Assembly (NCBI RefSeq): GCF_022829605.1
Contig: NZ_JAKSYD010000203.1
Location: 1-45,444, forward strand
Direction of reading: 5' to 3'
DNA from: Methylobacterium sp. E-065
GTDB lineage: Bacteria; Pseudomonadota; Alphaproteobacteria; Rhizobiales; Beijerinckiaceae
DNA: 45,444 nucleotides
How positions within the stretch are numbered: the stretch's first letter is position 1; every line of letters starts with the position of its first letter. This document shows positions 1 through 7,203 of the stretch, piece by piece. A model generated the notes under the pieces. The model ran no database searches. It was given only the letters and a program-made list of their open reading frames with translations, and was not told the origin of the DNA. The position numbers and the translations under genes were made by a program.

Positions 1-44
1 GCCGGTGTAGCACAGCGGTAGTGCAGCGGTTTTGTAAACCGAAG
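1..44 (+). tRNA. 5' half of a tRNA-Thr(UGU) gene, probable attachment site
   Basis: The first 44 bases fit the 5' half of a tRNA: a 7-base acceptor strand, D-arm pairing GCAC with GTGC around AGCGGTA, and an anticodon stem-loop GCGGT-TTTGTAA-ACCGA with anticodon TGT. After base 44 the sequence does not supply a T-arm or the acceptor complement (CACCGGC). I see no matching 3' half elsewhere in the window by eye. An integrase gene ends 46 bases away, so this is most simply the host side of an integration junction in or near the anticodon loop. Truncation at a contig edge or a decayed copy are alternatives. Confidence 0.65.
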
Positions 45-89
45 CCCTGAAATACTTGCTTCGTCATATTCCTATTCATAACCAGTACG

Positions 90-1184
90 TTAGCCGTTCT
101 CGGCCGGTGAAAACCGGTACATCTGTGCCGTGTTTCGTGCGGCGGCATCCTTCGCGGCGCGGGCCTCCTCGGCCGTCAGGAAGGCCAGATAGCCTTCAGT
201 GACTTTGAGGCTGGTATGGCCGAGCTCGTGCTGCAGCTCGTAGATGCCGCCGCGCCCGGTCCGCAGGTAATCGACGGCGAAACGGTGCCGCAGGTCGTGG
301 AAGCGGAAGCGGCGGAACTCGGTGCCTTTCTTGGTGGCCTCGTCAGCGAGTTGCCGCCCGTACAGGCTGAAGCGGGTGGCCACGTTTCGGAACGGGCGGC
401 CGTCCGAGTGCCAGAACACCAAGCGCGTCACCATGCTGATCGGGATCTCCCGAAACAGCGCGACCGCCTCATCGCTGAGGGACACGTCGCGGCGCTTGTT
501 GCCCTTGCCCAGCACCGAAATGGCCTTCCGGGTCAGGTCGACGTACCGCCGTTCCAGGGCGACGAGTTCCTCCTGGCGGCAGCCGGTGAGCAGCGCGGCG
601 CGGATCAGGAACTTCAGGTTCCCCGGCGCGCGGGCGACCGCGACCGCGATGTCCCGATCCTCCGGCAGAACGATCGGGTCGCGCCGTTCCTTCATGCGCC
701 GGCTGCGCATCGCCTCGAAAGCGGGGTTGCCCCGCCGCCATTTCTCGTCGACCGCGAACGCGAGCACGCTGGAGAGCGCGGTGAGGTCGCGTCGGATGGT
801 GGCGGTGGTTACACCTTTCGCGCGCCGGGCTTTGATGATCGCGGCCACCGTGTCCTCGTCGATCTCGTCGACGAACAGCGCGGTGAGGTGCGGATCGAGG
901 ATGTCGAGCGAGCCGAGGTATCGCTTGAAGGTCCGGCCGCCGATATGATGGACGATGTAGGAGCCCCACTCCTTCAACGCGTCTTCCCAACGCTTACGGT
1001 CGTCGCCGAATGAGGCGGCGGCCGTTATCCGTGCGTGCTCTGCGGCCTGGCGGTTGCGCGCAATGACTGGATCACCTGTCTTGAGGCTGAACCGGTATTC
1101 TTTGCCGGCGACGGTGAAGCGCGCCCAGAGGGTGCTACCTCGCCAGTAGCAGCCCTCCGGGGCCTTCTTGCGATCTGTGGGCAT
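90..1184 (-). CDS. Tyrosine recombinase / phage integrase
   Basis: This 364-aa protein would catalyse site-specific integration and excision of the element. The N-terminal part (about 1-170) looks like an arm-binding plus SAM-like core-binding region. The C-terminal catalytic domain shows the tyrosine recombinase set: Arg in TGCRQEE near residue 200, the H-x-x-R motif HDLRHR near 297, His in LGHTS near 322, and the nucleophile Tyr in GYLAF near 331. Length is normal for the family. It is the last gene of the leftward operon and lies beside a tRNA-Thr half, the usual place for an integrase. Its 5' end lies inside the upstream HTH gene, suggesting coupled expression with the likely excisionase. 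Confidence 0.93.
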   Translation of the reverse strand: MPTDRKKAPEGCYWRGSTLWARFTVAGKEYRFSLKTGDPVIARNRQAAEHARITAAASFGDDRKRWEDALKEWGSYIVHHIGGRTFKRYLGSLDILDPHLTALFVDEIDEDTVAAIIKARRAKGVTTATIRRDLTALSSVLAFAVDEKWRRGNPAFEAMRSRRMKERRDPIVLPEDRDIAVAVARAPGNLKFLIRAALLTGCRQEELVALERRYVDLTRKAISVLGKGNKRRDVSLSDEAVALFREIPISMVTRLVFWHSDGRPFRNVATRFSLYGRQLADEATKKGTEFRRFRFHDLRHRFAVDYLRTGRGGIYELQHELGHTSLKVTEGYLAFLTAEEARAAKDAAARNTAQMYRFSPAENG

Positions 1185-1378
1185 GGTGGCTTGCTCTCCT
1201 GTTCAACAAGCCAGGCGCGGATCGCTGCTTCGTTGAACGTCCACAGCCGACCAATTTTCGCGGCCGTGGGCAACAGGCGCTGCGAGGCGAGGCGCTGAAC
1301 CGTCCGGACGGGTACGCCGAGGATCGCCGCCGCCTCGGTGATCGGGACGCGCTCAGGGGTGCGAGCGTCGCGTGTCAC
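1025..1378 (-). CDS. Excisionase-like helix-turn-helix protein
   Basis: A 117-aa product starting at GTG 1378, which overlaps the stop of the upstream gene as GTGA. Residues about 8-60 form a MerR/excisionase-type DNA-binding unit: an ITEAAAILGVPVRTVQRLA helix-turn-helix, then a wing (KIGRLWTF) and a helix ending AIRAWL. Such small proteins next to integrases usually act as recombination directionality factors. The C-terminal half is Arg/Ser/Ala-rich with no clear fold and overlaps the integrase gene by 160 bp in another frame, so the functional protein may be essentially its first 65 residues. The excisionase role is inferred from domain and position. Confidence 0.7.
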   Translation of the reverse strand: MTRDARTPERVPITEAAAILGVPVRTVQRLASQRLLPTAAKIGRLWTFNEAAIRAWLVEQESKPPCPQIARRPRRAATGEVAPSGRASPSPAKNTGSASRQVIQSLRATARPQSTHG

Positions 1379-1647
1379 GACCCCGGCCTCCCGAACCGCA
1401 GCCCCTCGATGCGGGCAACCTCGGCGCGCAGCTCGGCGAGCTTCGCTGCCTGGAGCTGGCGCGCGTAGTTCTCCGCCGCCCACCGACGCCGGTGCCACAT
1501 GCGGCCCTCGCCCGTGAGCCGATACTCGTACGAGCTATGGACGATGGTATCGCCCTCGATCCGGGCCCAGACCTCCGGGATGACGCCGTGCGTCAGTGGA
1601 TCGCTGGTGACGAACACCTGGACGAGGGGGGCGGTCTGCTCAGCCAC
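1375..1647 (-). CDS. Hypothetical phage early protein, 90 aa
   Basis: Not recognised. It overlaps the upstream gene (ends 1640) by 8 bases and the downstream HTH gene by GTGA, typical of this operon. The N-terminal half looks beta-rich (QVFVTSDP, WARIEGDTIVHSSYEY); the second half is a basic, Ala-rich helix with a WHRRRW motif. No catalytic motif is evident. Confidence 0.6.
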   Translation of the reverse strand: MAEQTAPLVQVFVTSDPLTHGVIPEVWARIEGDTIVHSSYEYRLTGEGRMWHRRRWAAENYARQLQAAKLAELRAEVARIEGLRFGRPGS

Positions 1648-1969
1648 GGCCGGCCCTCGCTACTTCCCGCGCGGCACGCTCCGCCACCTTGGCGGTTGTG
1701 GCAGCCTCGGCCTCCGCGATGACGGGGGTCAGCGTTTCGCCCGCACGCCGCCGCCACTCCGCGCCGTGCTCCAGGGCGAACGTGAGCAGCCAGTGCAGCA
1801 CGAAGGCCTGCTCGTCCTCGGCGCGCGTCTTGATTTCGGCGCGCCCGGCCTCGCGGAACGCCCGCGCAATCGGGCCCGCCTCGAAGCACATGATGCTGAG
1901 GACGTCCTTGACCTTCGGCGTCAGCTCGCGAGGGAAGATGAGGTCGCGCGTGATCGTGCTGTCGGCCAT
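1640..1969 (-). CDS. Hypothetical protein, 109 aa, helical
   Basis: Starts at ATG 1969 and ends overlapping the next gene by 8 bases. The N-terminal part (RDLIFPRELTPKVKDVLSIM) is followed by long Ala/Glu-rich helices to the C-terminus. No known domain recognised. It directly follows the interrupted gene 1974-3049 in the operon, five bases after that gene's stop. A very long open frame extends upstream through the FkbM region, but only the part from 1969 has coding character on this strand. Confidence 0.6.
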   Translation of the reverse strand: MADSTITRDLIFPRELTPKVKDVLSIMCFEAGPIARAFREAGRAEIKTRAEDEQAFVLHWLLTFALEHGAEWRRRAGETLTPVIAEAEAATTAKVAERAAREVARAGRG

Positions 1970-2062
1970 GGGGCTACTCGGCGGCTGTGGCGATGACGTG
2001 GAGGGCGGCGGTTCCCGCCGACATCCGTGAGGAAACCGCGCCCGGCCCGTTGATCGTCGACC

Positions 2063-2091
2063 TTGAGTTGAGCGGCGCGCGACGATTAATG
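2063..2091 (+). promoter_or_regulatory. Candidate promoter of the FkbM gene
   Basis: TTGAGT at 2063-2068 and TTAATG at 2086-2091 are separated by exactly 17 bases, 47 bases ahead of the start at 2138. The -35 fits well and the -10 only partly. An independent promoter is expected because the gene opposes its surrounding operon. Confidence 0.3.
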
Positions 2092-2137
2092 CTTCTGCGA
2101 GCAACTGGCCGCGGTGCCGCGCTGGGGGAAGCAGAGT

Positions 2138-2980
2138 ATGTCGAGCGACGAGAATGGGCGACTTCTCCAGGTTATGGAGGATCTGACACAAGAGCTGCGA
2201 TCTGCTCGCGCAGAAGAGGCATTGACGCGACATCTGGCGAAATTCGCAGCACTCGGCCCGGAAAAGGTCGTCGAGTTCTGGTACTGTGGCTGCGTACCTA
2301 TTAAATTCTTTGTTCCAAAGGCGTATCTGGATATCGTTCAGACTCATATGATGATGAGCGAGTCTTTCTGGGACCAGGCTACTCTTGAGGCTTTCTCTCC
2401 GTACATTCGTGGCAAGAATATCCTGGATATCGGTGCCAACGTCGGCAGCCATAGCGTGTTCTGGGGGAAGATCGCCGGCGCCAAGTCGATCGTAGCGTTC
2501 GAGCCGATCCCCGAAACGTTCGAGATCCTCCGACGCAACATCGAACTCAACCAATTGACTAAGGTGGTGAAGATCCATCCGTTCGGCTTGGGGGAGCGGG
2601 AAACGACCGGAGATCCTTGGTCGGAGGCCCGCAACCGAATGCACGCCATCATCAGGGCGCGCGAGGATCGCGCTGGCGCCATCAAGCTTCGACCGCTCGA
2701 CGGGCTTTCCCTCGCCCCGTTCGATTTTGCGAAGATCGATGTGGAAGGGCACACCGAATTTCTGCTGAAGGGCGCGAAGCAGACACTCGCACGGTTCAAG
2801 CCGTCTCTCTACGTGGAGCTGTGGGTGTCCGAGCGCCCACAGAACAAGCAGATCCTTGAGAGCTATGGATACGAGGTGCTCGGTAGCGTCGAGGACAGCA
2901 ATTACATCTTCGTCCACAAGGACAGGTCGGATGAAGCAGAGAAGCTCCGTCCGATCATCAACGGACCTTGGACGCTCTGA
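2138..2980 (+). CDS. FkbM family SAM-dependent methyltransferase
   Basis: A 280-aa Rossmann-fold methyltransferase. The SAM-binding motif is ILDIGANVGSHSVFWGKI (about residues 97-114), followed by the acidic strand end IVAFEPIPETFEIL and the later motif DFAKIDVEGHTEFLLKGA, both typical of FkbM proteins, which usually methylate sugars or lipid-linked glycans. Start 2138 is chosen because GGGGGAAG lies 6 bases upstream. It is a single plus-strand gene inside a minus-strand operon, flanked by halves of a split gene, and more AT-rich than its neighbours. On a phage-like element a surface-glycan methyltransferase could change a receptor, but the substrate cannot be read from sequence. Confidence 0.85.
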   Translation: MSSDENGRLLQVMEDLTQELRSARAEEALTRHLAKFAALGPEKVVEFWYCGCVPIKFFVPKAYLDIVQTHMMMSESFWDQATLEAFSPYIRGKNILDIGANVGSHSVFWGKIAGAKSIVAFEPIPETFEILRRNIELNQLTKVVKIHPFGLGERETTGDPWSEARNRMHAIIRAREDRAGAIKLRPLDGLSLAPFDFAKIDVEGHTEFLLKGAKQTLARFKPSLYVELWVSERPQNKQILESYGYEVLGSVEDSNYIFVHKDRSDEAEKLRPIINGPWTL

Positions 2981-3045
2981 TCTGCCGGCAGCCAGCGCGG
3001 ACAGGTCGTGCTGCTTCGAGCCGCGGAGGATCGGTGAAGGCCCGC

Positions 3046-3252
3046 TCATACCCCCTCCCCCGCGCTCACCCACTCCACGAACGCCCGCCCGGTCGCCGGA
3101 TCGCACGACGTCTCGCGGCGCTCGCCCGTGGCGGCGGGGATCTGACCTGTGCCGCCGCAGTCCCGGCAGCGGTCCATGTTCGTCTCGGTATGCCGGTCGT
3201 CGTGGCCGTCCCAGTCGGTGCCGGCGCAGCGGGGGCATGGGAGGGCGGTCAT
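3046..3252 (-). CDS. Small zinc-ribbon protein
   Basis: 68 aa with two Cys pairs: CPRC near the N-terminus and CRDCGGTG about 20 residues later. The second resembles the CxxCxGxG units of DnaJ, so a four-Cys zinc site is likely. Overlaps both neighbours by ATGA-type junctions. Partner and role unknown; such ribbons are common in phage early operons. Confidence 0.65.
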   Translation of the reverse strand: MTALPCPRCAGTDWDGHDDRHTETNMDRCRDCGGTGQIPAATGERRETSCDPATGRAFVEWVSAGEGV

Positions 3253-3479
3253 GCGCGGCTGTCCGCAGGCTTCGGGAAGGTGCGCATCGTGCCGTCGCCG
3301 GCGGCCGCGCGAAGGCCATCCGACAGGGTCCGGGCGTCCGAGCGATCCATGACGAAGCGCGCGGTGATGGGCTGGCCCTGGAGTGTGAAGGCGATTGCGA
3401 GCTCGACGCCATCAGGCGTCGGCACCGCGTCAATCGTCCAGTCAGAACCGTCGGGCGGGATAAGGCGGAGCTGACCCAT
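3249..3479 (-). CDS. Hypothetical protein, 76 aa
   Basis: Not recognised. Predicted largely beta: LRLIPPDGSDWTIDAV, then VELAIAFTLQGQPITARFVM, then a helix. ATG 3479 overlaps the upstream stop (TGATG); a GTG three bases earlier is also possible. Translationally coupled to the GapR gene ahead of it. Confidence 0.6.
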   Translation of the reverse strand: MGQLRLIPPDGSDWTIDAVPTPDGVELAIAFTLQGQPITARFVMDRSDARTLSDGLRAAAGDGTMRTFPKPADSRA

Positions 3480-3754
3480 CACGCTATCCCAAGCGCCTGC
3501 ATGTAGAGCTCGAGGATGGCCTCCTGCTCCTGGCGCTCGCTGTGGTCCTGCTTGCGGATCCGCAGGATGGTGCGCACCGCCTTGGCGTCGAAGCCCCGGC
3601 CCTTCAGCTCGGCGAACACCTCCTTGATGTCGCCCATGATGCCGGCCTTCTCCTCCTCCAGTCGTTCGAGCCGCTCGATGAACTGCTTCAGCTCGTCGGC
3701 GGCCACGCCCTCGGCGGAAGAGACGTCGCCGGATGTGTTGAGGCCCGCGGTCAT
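3479..3754 (-). CDS. GapR family DNA-binding protein (DUF2312)
   Basis: 91 aa starting at ATG 3754 with ATGA overlap. The core ELKQFIERLERLEEEKAGI followed by DIKEVFAELKGRGFDAKAVR and a terminal helix with RIRKQD matches the GapR/DUF2312 pattern, a small coiled-coil dimer that clamps overtwisted DNA in alphaproteobacteria. Phage copies are common. The C-terminus (LELYMQALGIA) resembles the family's end. On this element it may act on DNA topology during replication or alter the host homologue; this is inference. Confidence 0.85.
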   Translation of the reverse strand: MTAGLNTSGDVSSAEGVAADELKQFIERLERLEEEKAGIMGDIKEVFAELKGRGFDAKAVRTILRIRKQDHSERQEQEAILELYMQALGIA

Positions 3755-4113
3755 GCCGCCAGCTCGGGCGCGCGCTCTTGGAATGCCGGTGCCGACCACA
3801 GGAGTCGGTCCGCTGCCTGACGCTCGGCGATCGCCGCTCGGATCAACGGGACGCGCTGCAGGGCGAGCTTCGCGGCGAGTCGCCCGGGCGGGTTGTGGCG
3901 CAGCCCGGTCGGCTGCCCCTGCATCAAGGCTCGTGCTGGATCCCGGAAGGCATGAACCTGCACCTCGGTGAAGCCCGCCTGGAACAGGTGGACGATCGTG
4001 CAGGCCTCCTCGGGCCCGGTGATCCGCTCCTGCATCACCCGAACCATGCGGATGACGTGATCGAGCGCGTCGGGGGCGCGGCGGGCATCTTGGACGAGGG
4101 ACGGCGACGGCAT
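3751..4113 (-). CDS. Hypothetical protein, 120 aa
   Basis: Not recognised. Preceded by GAGGAGAT as RBS, starts ATG 4113, ends in an ATGA overlap with the GapR gene. Mostly helical; contains RMVRVMQERITGPEEACTIV and a basic central region with RLAAKLALQRVPLIRAAIAE. No membrane segment or Cys cluster. Confidence 0.6.
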   Translation of the reverse strand: MPSPSLVQDARRAPDALDHVIRMVRVMQERITGPEEACTIVHLFQAGFTEVQVHAFRDPARALMQGQPTGLRHNPPGRLAAKLALQRVPLIRAAIAERQAADRLLWSAPAFQERAPELAA

Positions 4114-4169
4114 GGGCAGATCTCCTCAGGCGCTACAGGGGACGGTCGACGGGCAGCGGAAGAACGGCA

Positions 4170-5129
4170 TCAGGCTCGCATCTCCGGGAAGCCGTTGTGC
4201 TGCACGCCATCCAGGAGGCGGCCGGCGGCCTTTTTGCCGACGCGGGTCATGCGGGCATCGGCGCCGAACTGCGTGAACTGGCGCGGCCCGCAATCGAGGT
4301 AGCTCCAGCGGCCGGGCGCTTCGGCCCAGTGCAAAGCGAATTGCCCAGGCTCGCCATCACGCGCCGTGATGCCGCTTTGCCATTCCCCGTTCTGCTTGTG
4401 GTGGTAGGGCACGCCGGCGGCGGCGCAGGCGTCTCGGATCTGACGCAGCCACGTCGTGGCGGTCGGGCGCGCTCGGTGCTTGCCCTGGTCGGTCTCCCCG
4501 CCCGTGATGACCCAATCGATCCGCTCGATGTCGGAGGCCTTCAAGGCGTCGCGCACGACCGTGCAATCACCGGCCGTCCCGTAGACGATCTTGGTGAAAT
4601 CGATGGGCCCGAGCAGCGGCTCGGCCGACACGAAGGTGAAGACCGGGTAGAGGTCGCGCGCCGCGTCGAGCAGATGCCGGACGTTGCGGTTCGCGATCTC
4701 CTGGTTCTCGCACGTCGCGCCGAGCGCCGCGTTCTCCGGCAGGCCGCCGGCGGCTTTCGACATCGCCACGATGTTCTGCGGGCGCTTCGTCAGCAGCAGC
4801 CACACGAGATGCGGCGTTTCCCGCATCAGCGCGAACCACTCGGCACGGATCACCGGATCGGCGCGGTTGTCGAACGGATCGCAGAGCGACGGGAACACGG
4901 TGAACCGGCGGCCGGCCGCCGCGGCCTCCCGATCCCACTTGCGCGGGTTGCGCCAGTAGGCGGCGCTGGACCGGACGCGCTCGCCGTGCGGGCCCCATGT
5001 GACCTTGCCGTAGCGCAGGTCCATCAGGTTCTCAGCGTAGCACCCGTCGCAGGCGATGCTGACCTTGGTGCAGCCGAACCATGGGCTCCAGGATTTGTCC
5101 GTCCATGAAATATTGGTATGATCACCCAT
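4170..5129 (-). CDS. DUF5131 (phage Gp37/Gp68-like) family protein
   Basis: 319 aa. The N-terminus ISWTDKSWSPWFGCTKVS followed by CDGCYAE is the hallmark of the DUF5131/Gp37Gp68 family, whose C-x-x-C containing motifs suggest a metal or Fe-S site; the biochemical role is not settled. Further family-like motifs are VFPSLCDPFDN, WLLLTKRP and WVITGGETD. Start 5129 is the last ATG before the divergent HNH gene and shares bases with that gene's start codon. A second, older start of the same gene lies beyond the HNH gene at 5856, showing that this gene's 5' end was displaced or replaced by the HNH insertion. Confidence 0.85.
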   Translation of the reverse strand: MGDHTNISWTDKSWSPWFGCTKVSIACDGCYAENLMDLRYGKVTWGPHGERVRSSAAYWRNPRKWDREAAAAGRRFTVFPSLCDPFDNRADPVIRAEWFALMRETPHLVWLLLTKRPQNIVAMSKAAGGLPENAALGATCENQEIANRNVRHLLDAARDLYPVFTFVSAEPLLGPIDFTKIVYGTAGDCTVVRDALKASDIERIDWVITGGETDQGKHRARPTATTWLRQIRDACAAAGVPYHHKQNGEWQSGITARDGEPGQFALHWAEAPGRWSYLDCGPRQFTQFGADARMTRVGKKAAGRLLDGVQHNGFPEMRA

Positions 5130-5814
5130 GGTTCAGACCAAGGTTGGCGCTGCGCAGGCGCGAGCAAACAAGATCGGCATACAGCTCAGCGACTTGCTTG
5201 AGCGCGAAAAGGCCGAGAAGTGGTGTTGGTCTTGCCGGGGATGGCGCGAGAGGTCGCGCTTCAACAGCGACAGAAGTCGTTACGATGGCTTGTCCACCCG
5301 GTGCCAAGACTGCACTCGTGTGAAGGTTCGGGTTTGCACGAAGGGTCGCCCGAGCATCTTTAAGGGCCGTCGGCACACCCTGGAGGCCAAAGCCGCGATG
5401 AGCGCCGTGCGCAAGGGGCGTCCGAACCCCGCACGCCGCGGAACCACGCTCTCGGCCGAGGCGAAGGCTCGTCTGTCGGCATGGGCACGTGAGCACGCGG
5501 TTCGCGGCCCCCAACACTATGCGTGGAAGGATGGCGCTGCCGCACGGAACCTGCACGAGCGTCGGCAGCCCGAGTACAAAGACTGGCGCAAGGCTGTGTT
5601 CACCCGCGACGGGTTCATCTGCCAGCAGTGTGGCGATGCGCAGGGCGGTAATCTTCGTGCCCACCACATCAAGAGCTACGCCGACCACCCGGAACTGAGG
5701 TTGGCCGTCGAGAATGGCATCACGCTCTGCCACGCGTGTCACGAGCTTGAGCACTACAAACCGGACAGCATCCGCAACCTGCGGAAGGCTAGGCGCGGTC
5801 AGACGCTCTACTGA
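5128..5814 (+). CDS. Homing-type HNH endonuclease with zinc ribbon and NUMOD3-like repeats
   Basis: 228 aa on the strand opposite the operon. Residues about 33-62 form a zinc ribbon (CWSC ... CQDC). Residues about 88-135 contain two basic repeats resembling NUMOD3 DNA-binding motifs (TLEAKAAMSAVRKGR and LSAEAKARLSAWAR). The C-terminal HNH domain has CQQCGD, RAHHIKSYADHPELR and ITLCHACHELEH, with catalytic His and zinc Cys visible. This architecture is typical of free-standing or intron-borne phage homing endonucleases. The gene sits between two versions of the DUF5131 5' end, as expected of a mobile endonuclease that spread into this locus. Start ATG 5128 overlaps the divergent DUF5131 start by two bases; the RBS is weak. 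Confidence 0.85.
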   Translation: MVQTKVGAAQARANKIGIQLSDLLEREKAEKWCWSCRGWRERSRFNSDRSRYDGLSTRCQDCTRVKVRVCTKGRPSIFKGRRHTLEAKAAMSAVRKGRPNPARRGTTLSAEAKARLSAWAREHAVRGPQHYAWKDGAAARNLHERRQPEYKDWRKAVFTRDGFICQQCGDAQGGNLRAHHIKSYADHPELRLAVENGITLCHACHELEHYKPDSIRNLRKARRGQTLY

Positions 5815-5856
5815 CCACGTCCGGTCGCACCAAGAGATGCCGGTGGTCTCAGCCAT
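5815..5856 (-). pseudogene. Stranded 5' end of a DUF5131 gene
   Basis: Reading leftward from ATG 5856 gives MAETTGISWCDRTWS before reaching the HNH gene. This aligns with the first 15 residues of the intact gene at 5129 (8 of 15 identical: M, T, ISW, D, WS). Homology stops at the HNH stop codon. ATG 5856 overlaps the upstream gene's stop by 8 bases, so it is the original start position in the operon. A ribosome could still start here but would read antisense HNH sequence. Confidence 0.75.
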
Positions 5857-6100
5857 GGTCCGCTCCTGAGTTCATGGCCGCTTGTCCGGCAGCTGAAACG
5901 ACCAGCAGGCCGCCTTGCCCGCCGAACCCGACCTGCCGATAGTCGAGGTATCCCGACAGCCAGAGGGTGCGGGCGACCCGCCCATCCACGCCCTGGTAGG
6001 TGAAGCGCCCGCCCTTGTAGGGGTCGCCCCCAGAGGCATCGTCGACGCCGATGGGGGCGGCGCGCAGGACGGCGAGCTGGCGCATGTTGAGGGGCTTCAC
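5849..6100 (-). CDS. Hypothetical protein, 83 aa
   Basis: Starts at GTG 6100 (GTGA overlap with the membrane gene); ATG 6085 is an alternative. Sequence MRQLAVLRAAPIGVDDASGG then FTYQGVDGRVARTLWLSGYL and a Gly-rich hydrophobic end. It looks like a small winged-helix-like phage protein, but no family is recognised. Ends overlapping the stranded DUF5131 start. Confidence 0.6.
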   Translation of the reverse strand: MKPLNMRQLAVLRAAPIGVDDASGGDPYKGGRFTYQGVDGRVARTLWLSGYLDYRQVGFGGQGGLLVVSAAGQAAMNSGADHG

Positions 6101-6555
6101 GACCGACCCTCTGTCACCGCGAGTCCGACGACGCCCGCCAAGATCAGCGCGCTCCAGAGTGCGTGCGGCAGGCTGATCGCGGGCGCCGTTACAGGCAGCG
6201 ATGTCCAACGCGCGAGTGCGAGCGTCCCGGCCAGGACGCAGGCGGGCCACGCCATCTCGCCCACCGCGATCCAGACGACGTGGATCTCCCGGTGGGCGAC
6301 GAACCACCCGGTGGAGACGGCGATGGAAAGGGCGACGTAGCCCGCGATCGGCCACCAGCCGACGATGCGCACGGCCTGAATGAGCCCCGGATCGTCCGTC
6401 CGGATGAGCGTCATCACCGCCCAGATCGTGGCGTAGGTGACGGCGTTGAGCGCCGCCATGGCGTTCCAGCTCGCGGGGGTGATGGGCGACCACAGAGCGG
6501 AGGCGCAGCCGGTGGCGATCGGGACGGCGAGGAAGGCGAGGGTGGAGGCGTTCAT
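6097..6555 (-). CDS. Polytopic membrane protein, 152 aa
   Basis: Begins MNASTLAFLAVPIATGCASA and contains about five hydrophobic segments (near residues 5-22, 30-48, 65-85, 92-112 and 130-148) separated by short loops; no cleaved signal. Start ATG 6555 overlaps the upstream stop by 4 bases. No family recognised. A holin would usually be smaller and next to a lysin, which is absent, so that reading is not favoured. Confidence 0.65.
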   Translation of the reverse strand: MNASTLAFLAVPIATGCASALWSPITPASWNAMAALNAVTYATIWAVMTLIRTDDPGLIQAVRIVGWWPIAGYVALSIAVSTGWFVAHREIHVVWIAVGEMAWPACVLAGTLALARWTSLPVTAPAISLPHALWSALILAGVVGLAVTEGRS

Positions 6556-6770
6556 CGGTCGAACTCCAGCTCGTAGTTCGCCAGGAGCACGGTGCCTGGG
6601 ATCCGCATCGTGTCCCGGCCATCGAGCTCGTTCACCAGCATGACGGTCGTCTCGTAGAGGTCGCTGATCAGGTGATCGCGGACGACGCTGCGCACGCCCC
6701 AAAGGTGTGGCGTGCCGCTGTCGCGCCAGATCTGGCCGGTGTGGATGTCGGCCTCGGTGAGGGAGGTCAT
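6552..6770 (-). CDS. Hypothetical protein, 72 aa
   Basis: Starts ATG 6770 with ATGA overlap upstream and downstream. Predicted small beta fold: QIWRDSGTPHLWGVRSVV, DLYETTVMLVNELDG, RIPGTVLLANYELEF. The order resembles small SH3-like phage proteins, but no family assignment is possible. Confidence 0.6.
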   Translation of the reverse strand: MTSLTEADIHTGQIWRDSGTPHLWGVRSVVRDHLISDLYETTVMLVNELDGRDTMRIPGTVLLANYELEFDR

Positions 6771-6979
6771 TGGCTACCCCGAACCGCGAAGGCCGCTTTC
6801 AGCGCCGCTTCGGCATCCTCGGTCACCTCGACGAGAAGTTTCGGCGACACGCGCTCCAGCATTTCGAGGACATTGGTGATCGCCGGCGCGCCGGATCCGC
6901 GCGCCGCTCGGTTGTTGGCGATCGCCGCGGCGGCCGCCTCGATCATCTCGCGGGTGATGACGGTCTCTGCCATGATCAT
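6767..6979 (-). CDS. Hypothetical helical protein, 70 aa
   Basis: ATG 6979 overlaps the upstream stop as ATGA; ATG 6973 (MAETV) is also possible. Contains EMIEAAAAAIANNRAARGSG and a helix LVEVTEDAEAALKAAFAV. No known domain. Confidence 0.6.
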   Translation of the reverse strand: MIMAETVITREMIEAAAAAIANNRAARGSGAPAITNVLEMLERVSPKLLVEVTEDAEAALKAAFAVRGSQ

Positions 6980-7203
6980 CGCTCCTTCCGCACGACTTCG
7001 AAGGCGAAGGTCCGTCCATCCGGCTTGAGCTCGAACAGCAGGTTGAAAGCGCCCGTGCCGTCGACCTCCTCGACCGGGATCTCCAGCGATCCACCCAGTC
7101 GGTTGATCAGGACGATGAGCAGTTGGCTCTTCATCGCCTCGACCGCCTGCTGGTGGGGGTAGGACAGGTCGGCGATACTCGACCGGCGCTTGCTCTCACC
7201 CAT
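6976..7203 (-). CDS. Hypothetical protein, 75 aa
   Basis: Begins MGESKRRSS, then LSYPHQQAVEAMKSQLLIVL and a beta part ending FAFEVVRKER. Overlaps the gene before it by 8 bases and the next by ATGA. Not recognised. Confidence 0.6.
   Translation of the reverse strand: MGESKRRSSIADLSYPHQQAVEAMKSQLLIVLINRLGGSLEIPVEEVDGTGAFNLLFELKPDGRTFAFEVVRKER

Larger units (their letters stand above)
1974..3049 (-). pseudogene. Small phage gene split by the FkbM insertion
   Basis: Two pieces of what looks like one minus-strand gene flank a plus-strand methyltransferase. The 5' piece starts at ATG 3049, overlapping the upstream stop as ATGA, and reads MSGPSPILRGSKQHDLSALA before entering the insert. The 3' piece, about 2030 to 1974, reads MSAGTAALHVIATAAE then TAG, five bases before the next gene's start. 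Both ends fit the tight spacing of the operon, whereas the roughly 950 bp between them carry a plus-strand gene with its own promoter and RBS. That the pieces belong to one gene is inference; they lie in different frames now. Confidence 0.5.

Noticed and set aside
1640..3433. A 597-codon minus-strand open frame across the FkbM gene
   Set aside because: Only its last 109 codons have coding character on that strand; the rest is antisense of the methyltransferase, which has a clear family match and its own RBS.
5085..5856. A group I intron with internal HNH gene in DUF5131
   Set aside because: The gene does not resume after the break. The downstream part has a complete start of its own and the HNH gene runs on the opposite strand, so splicing would not restore a frame.
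6097..6555. Holin
   Set aside because: Five membrane segments and 152 residues, in an early operon far from any lysis gene; not enough to call a holin.
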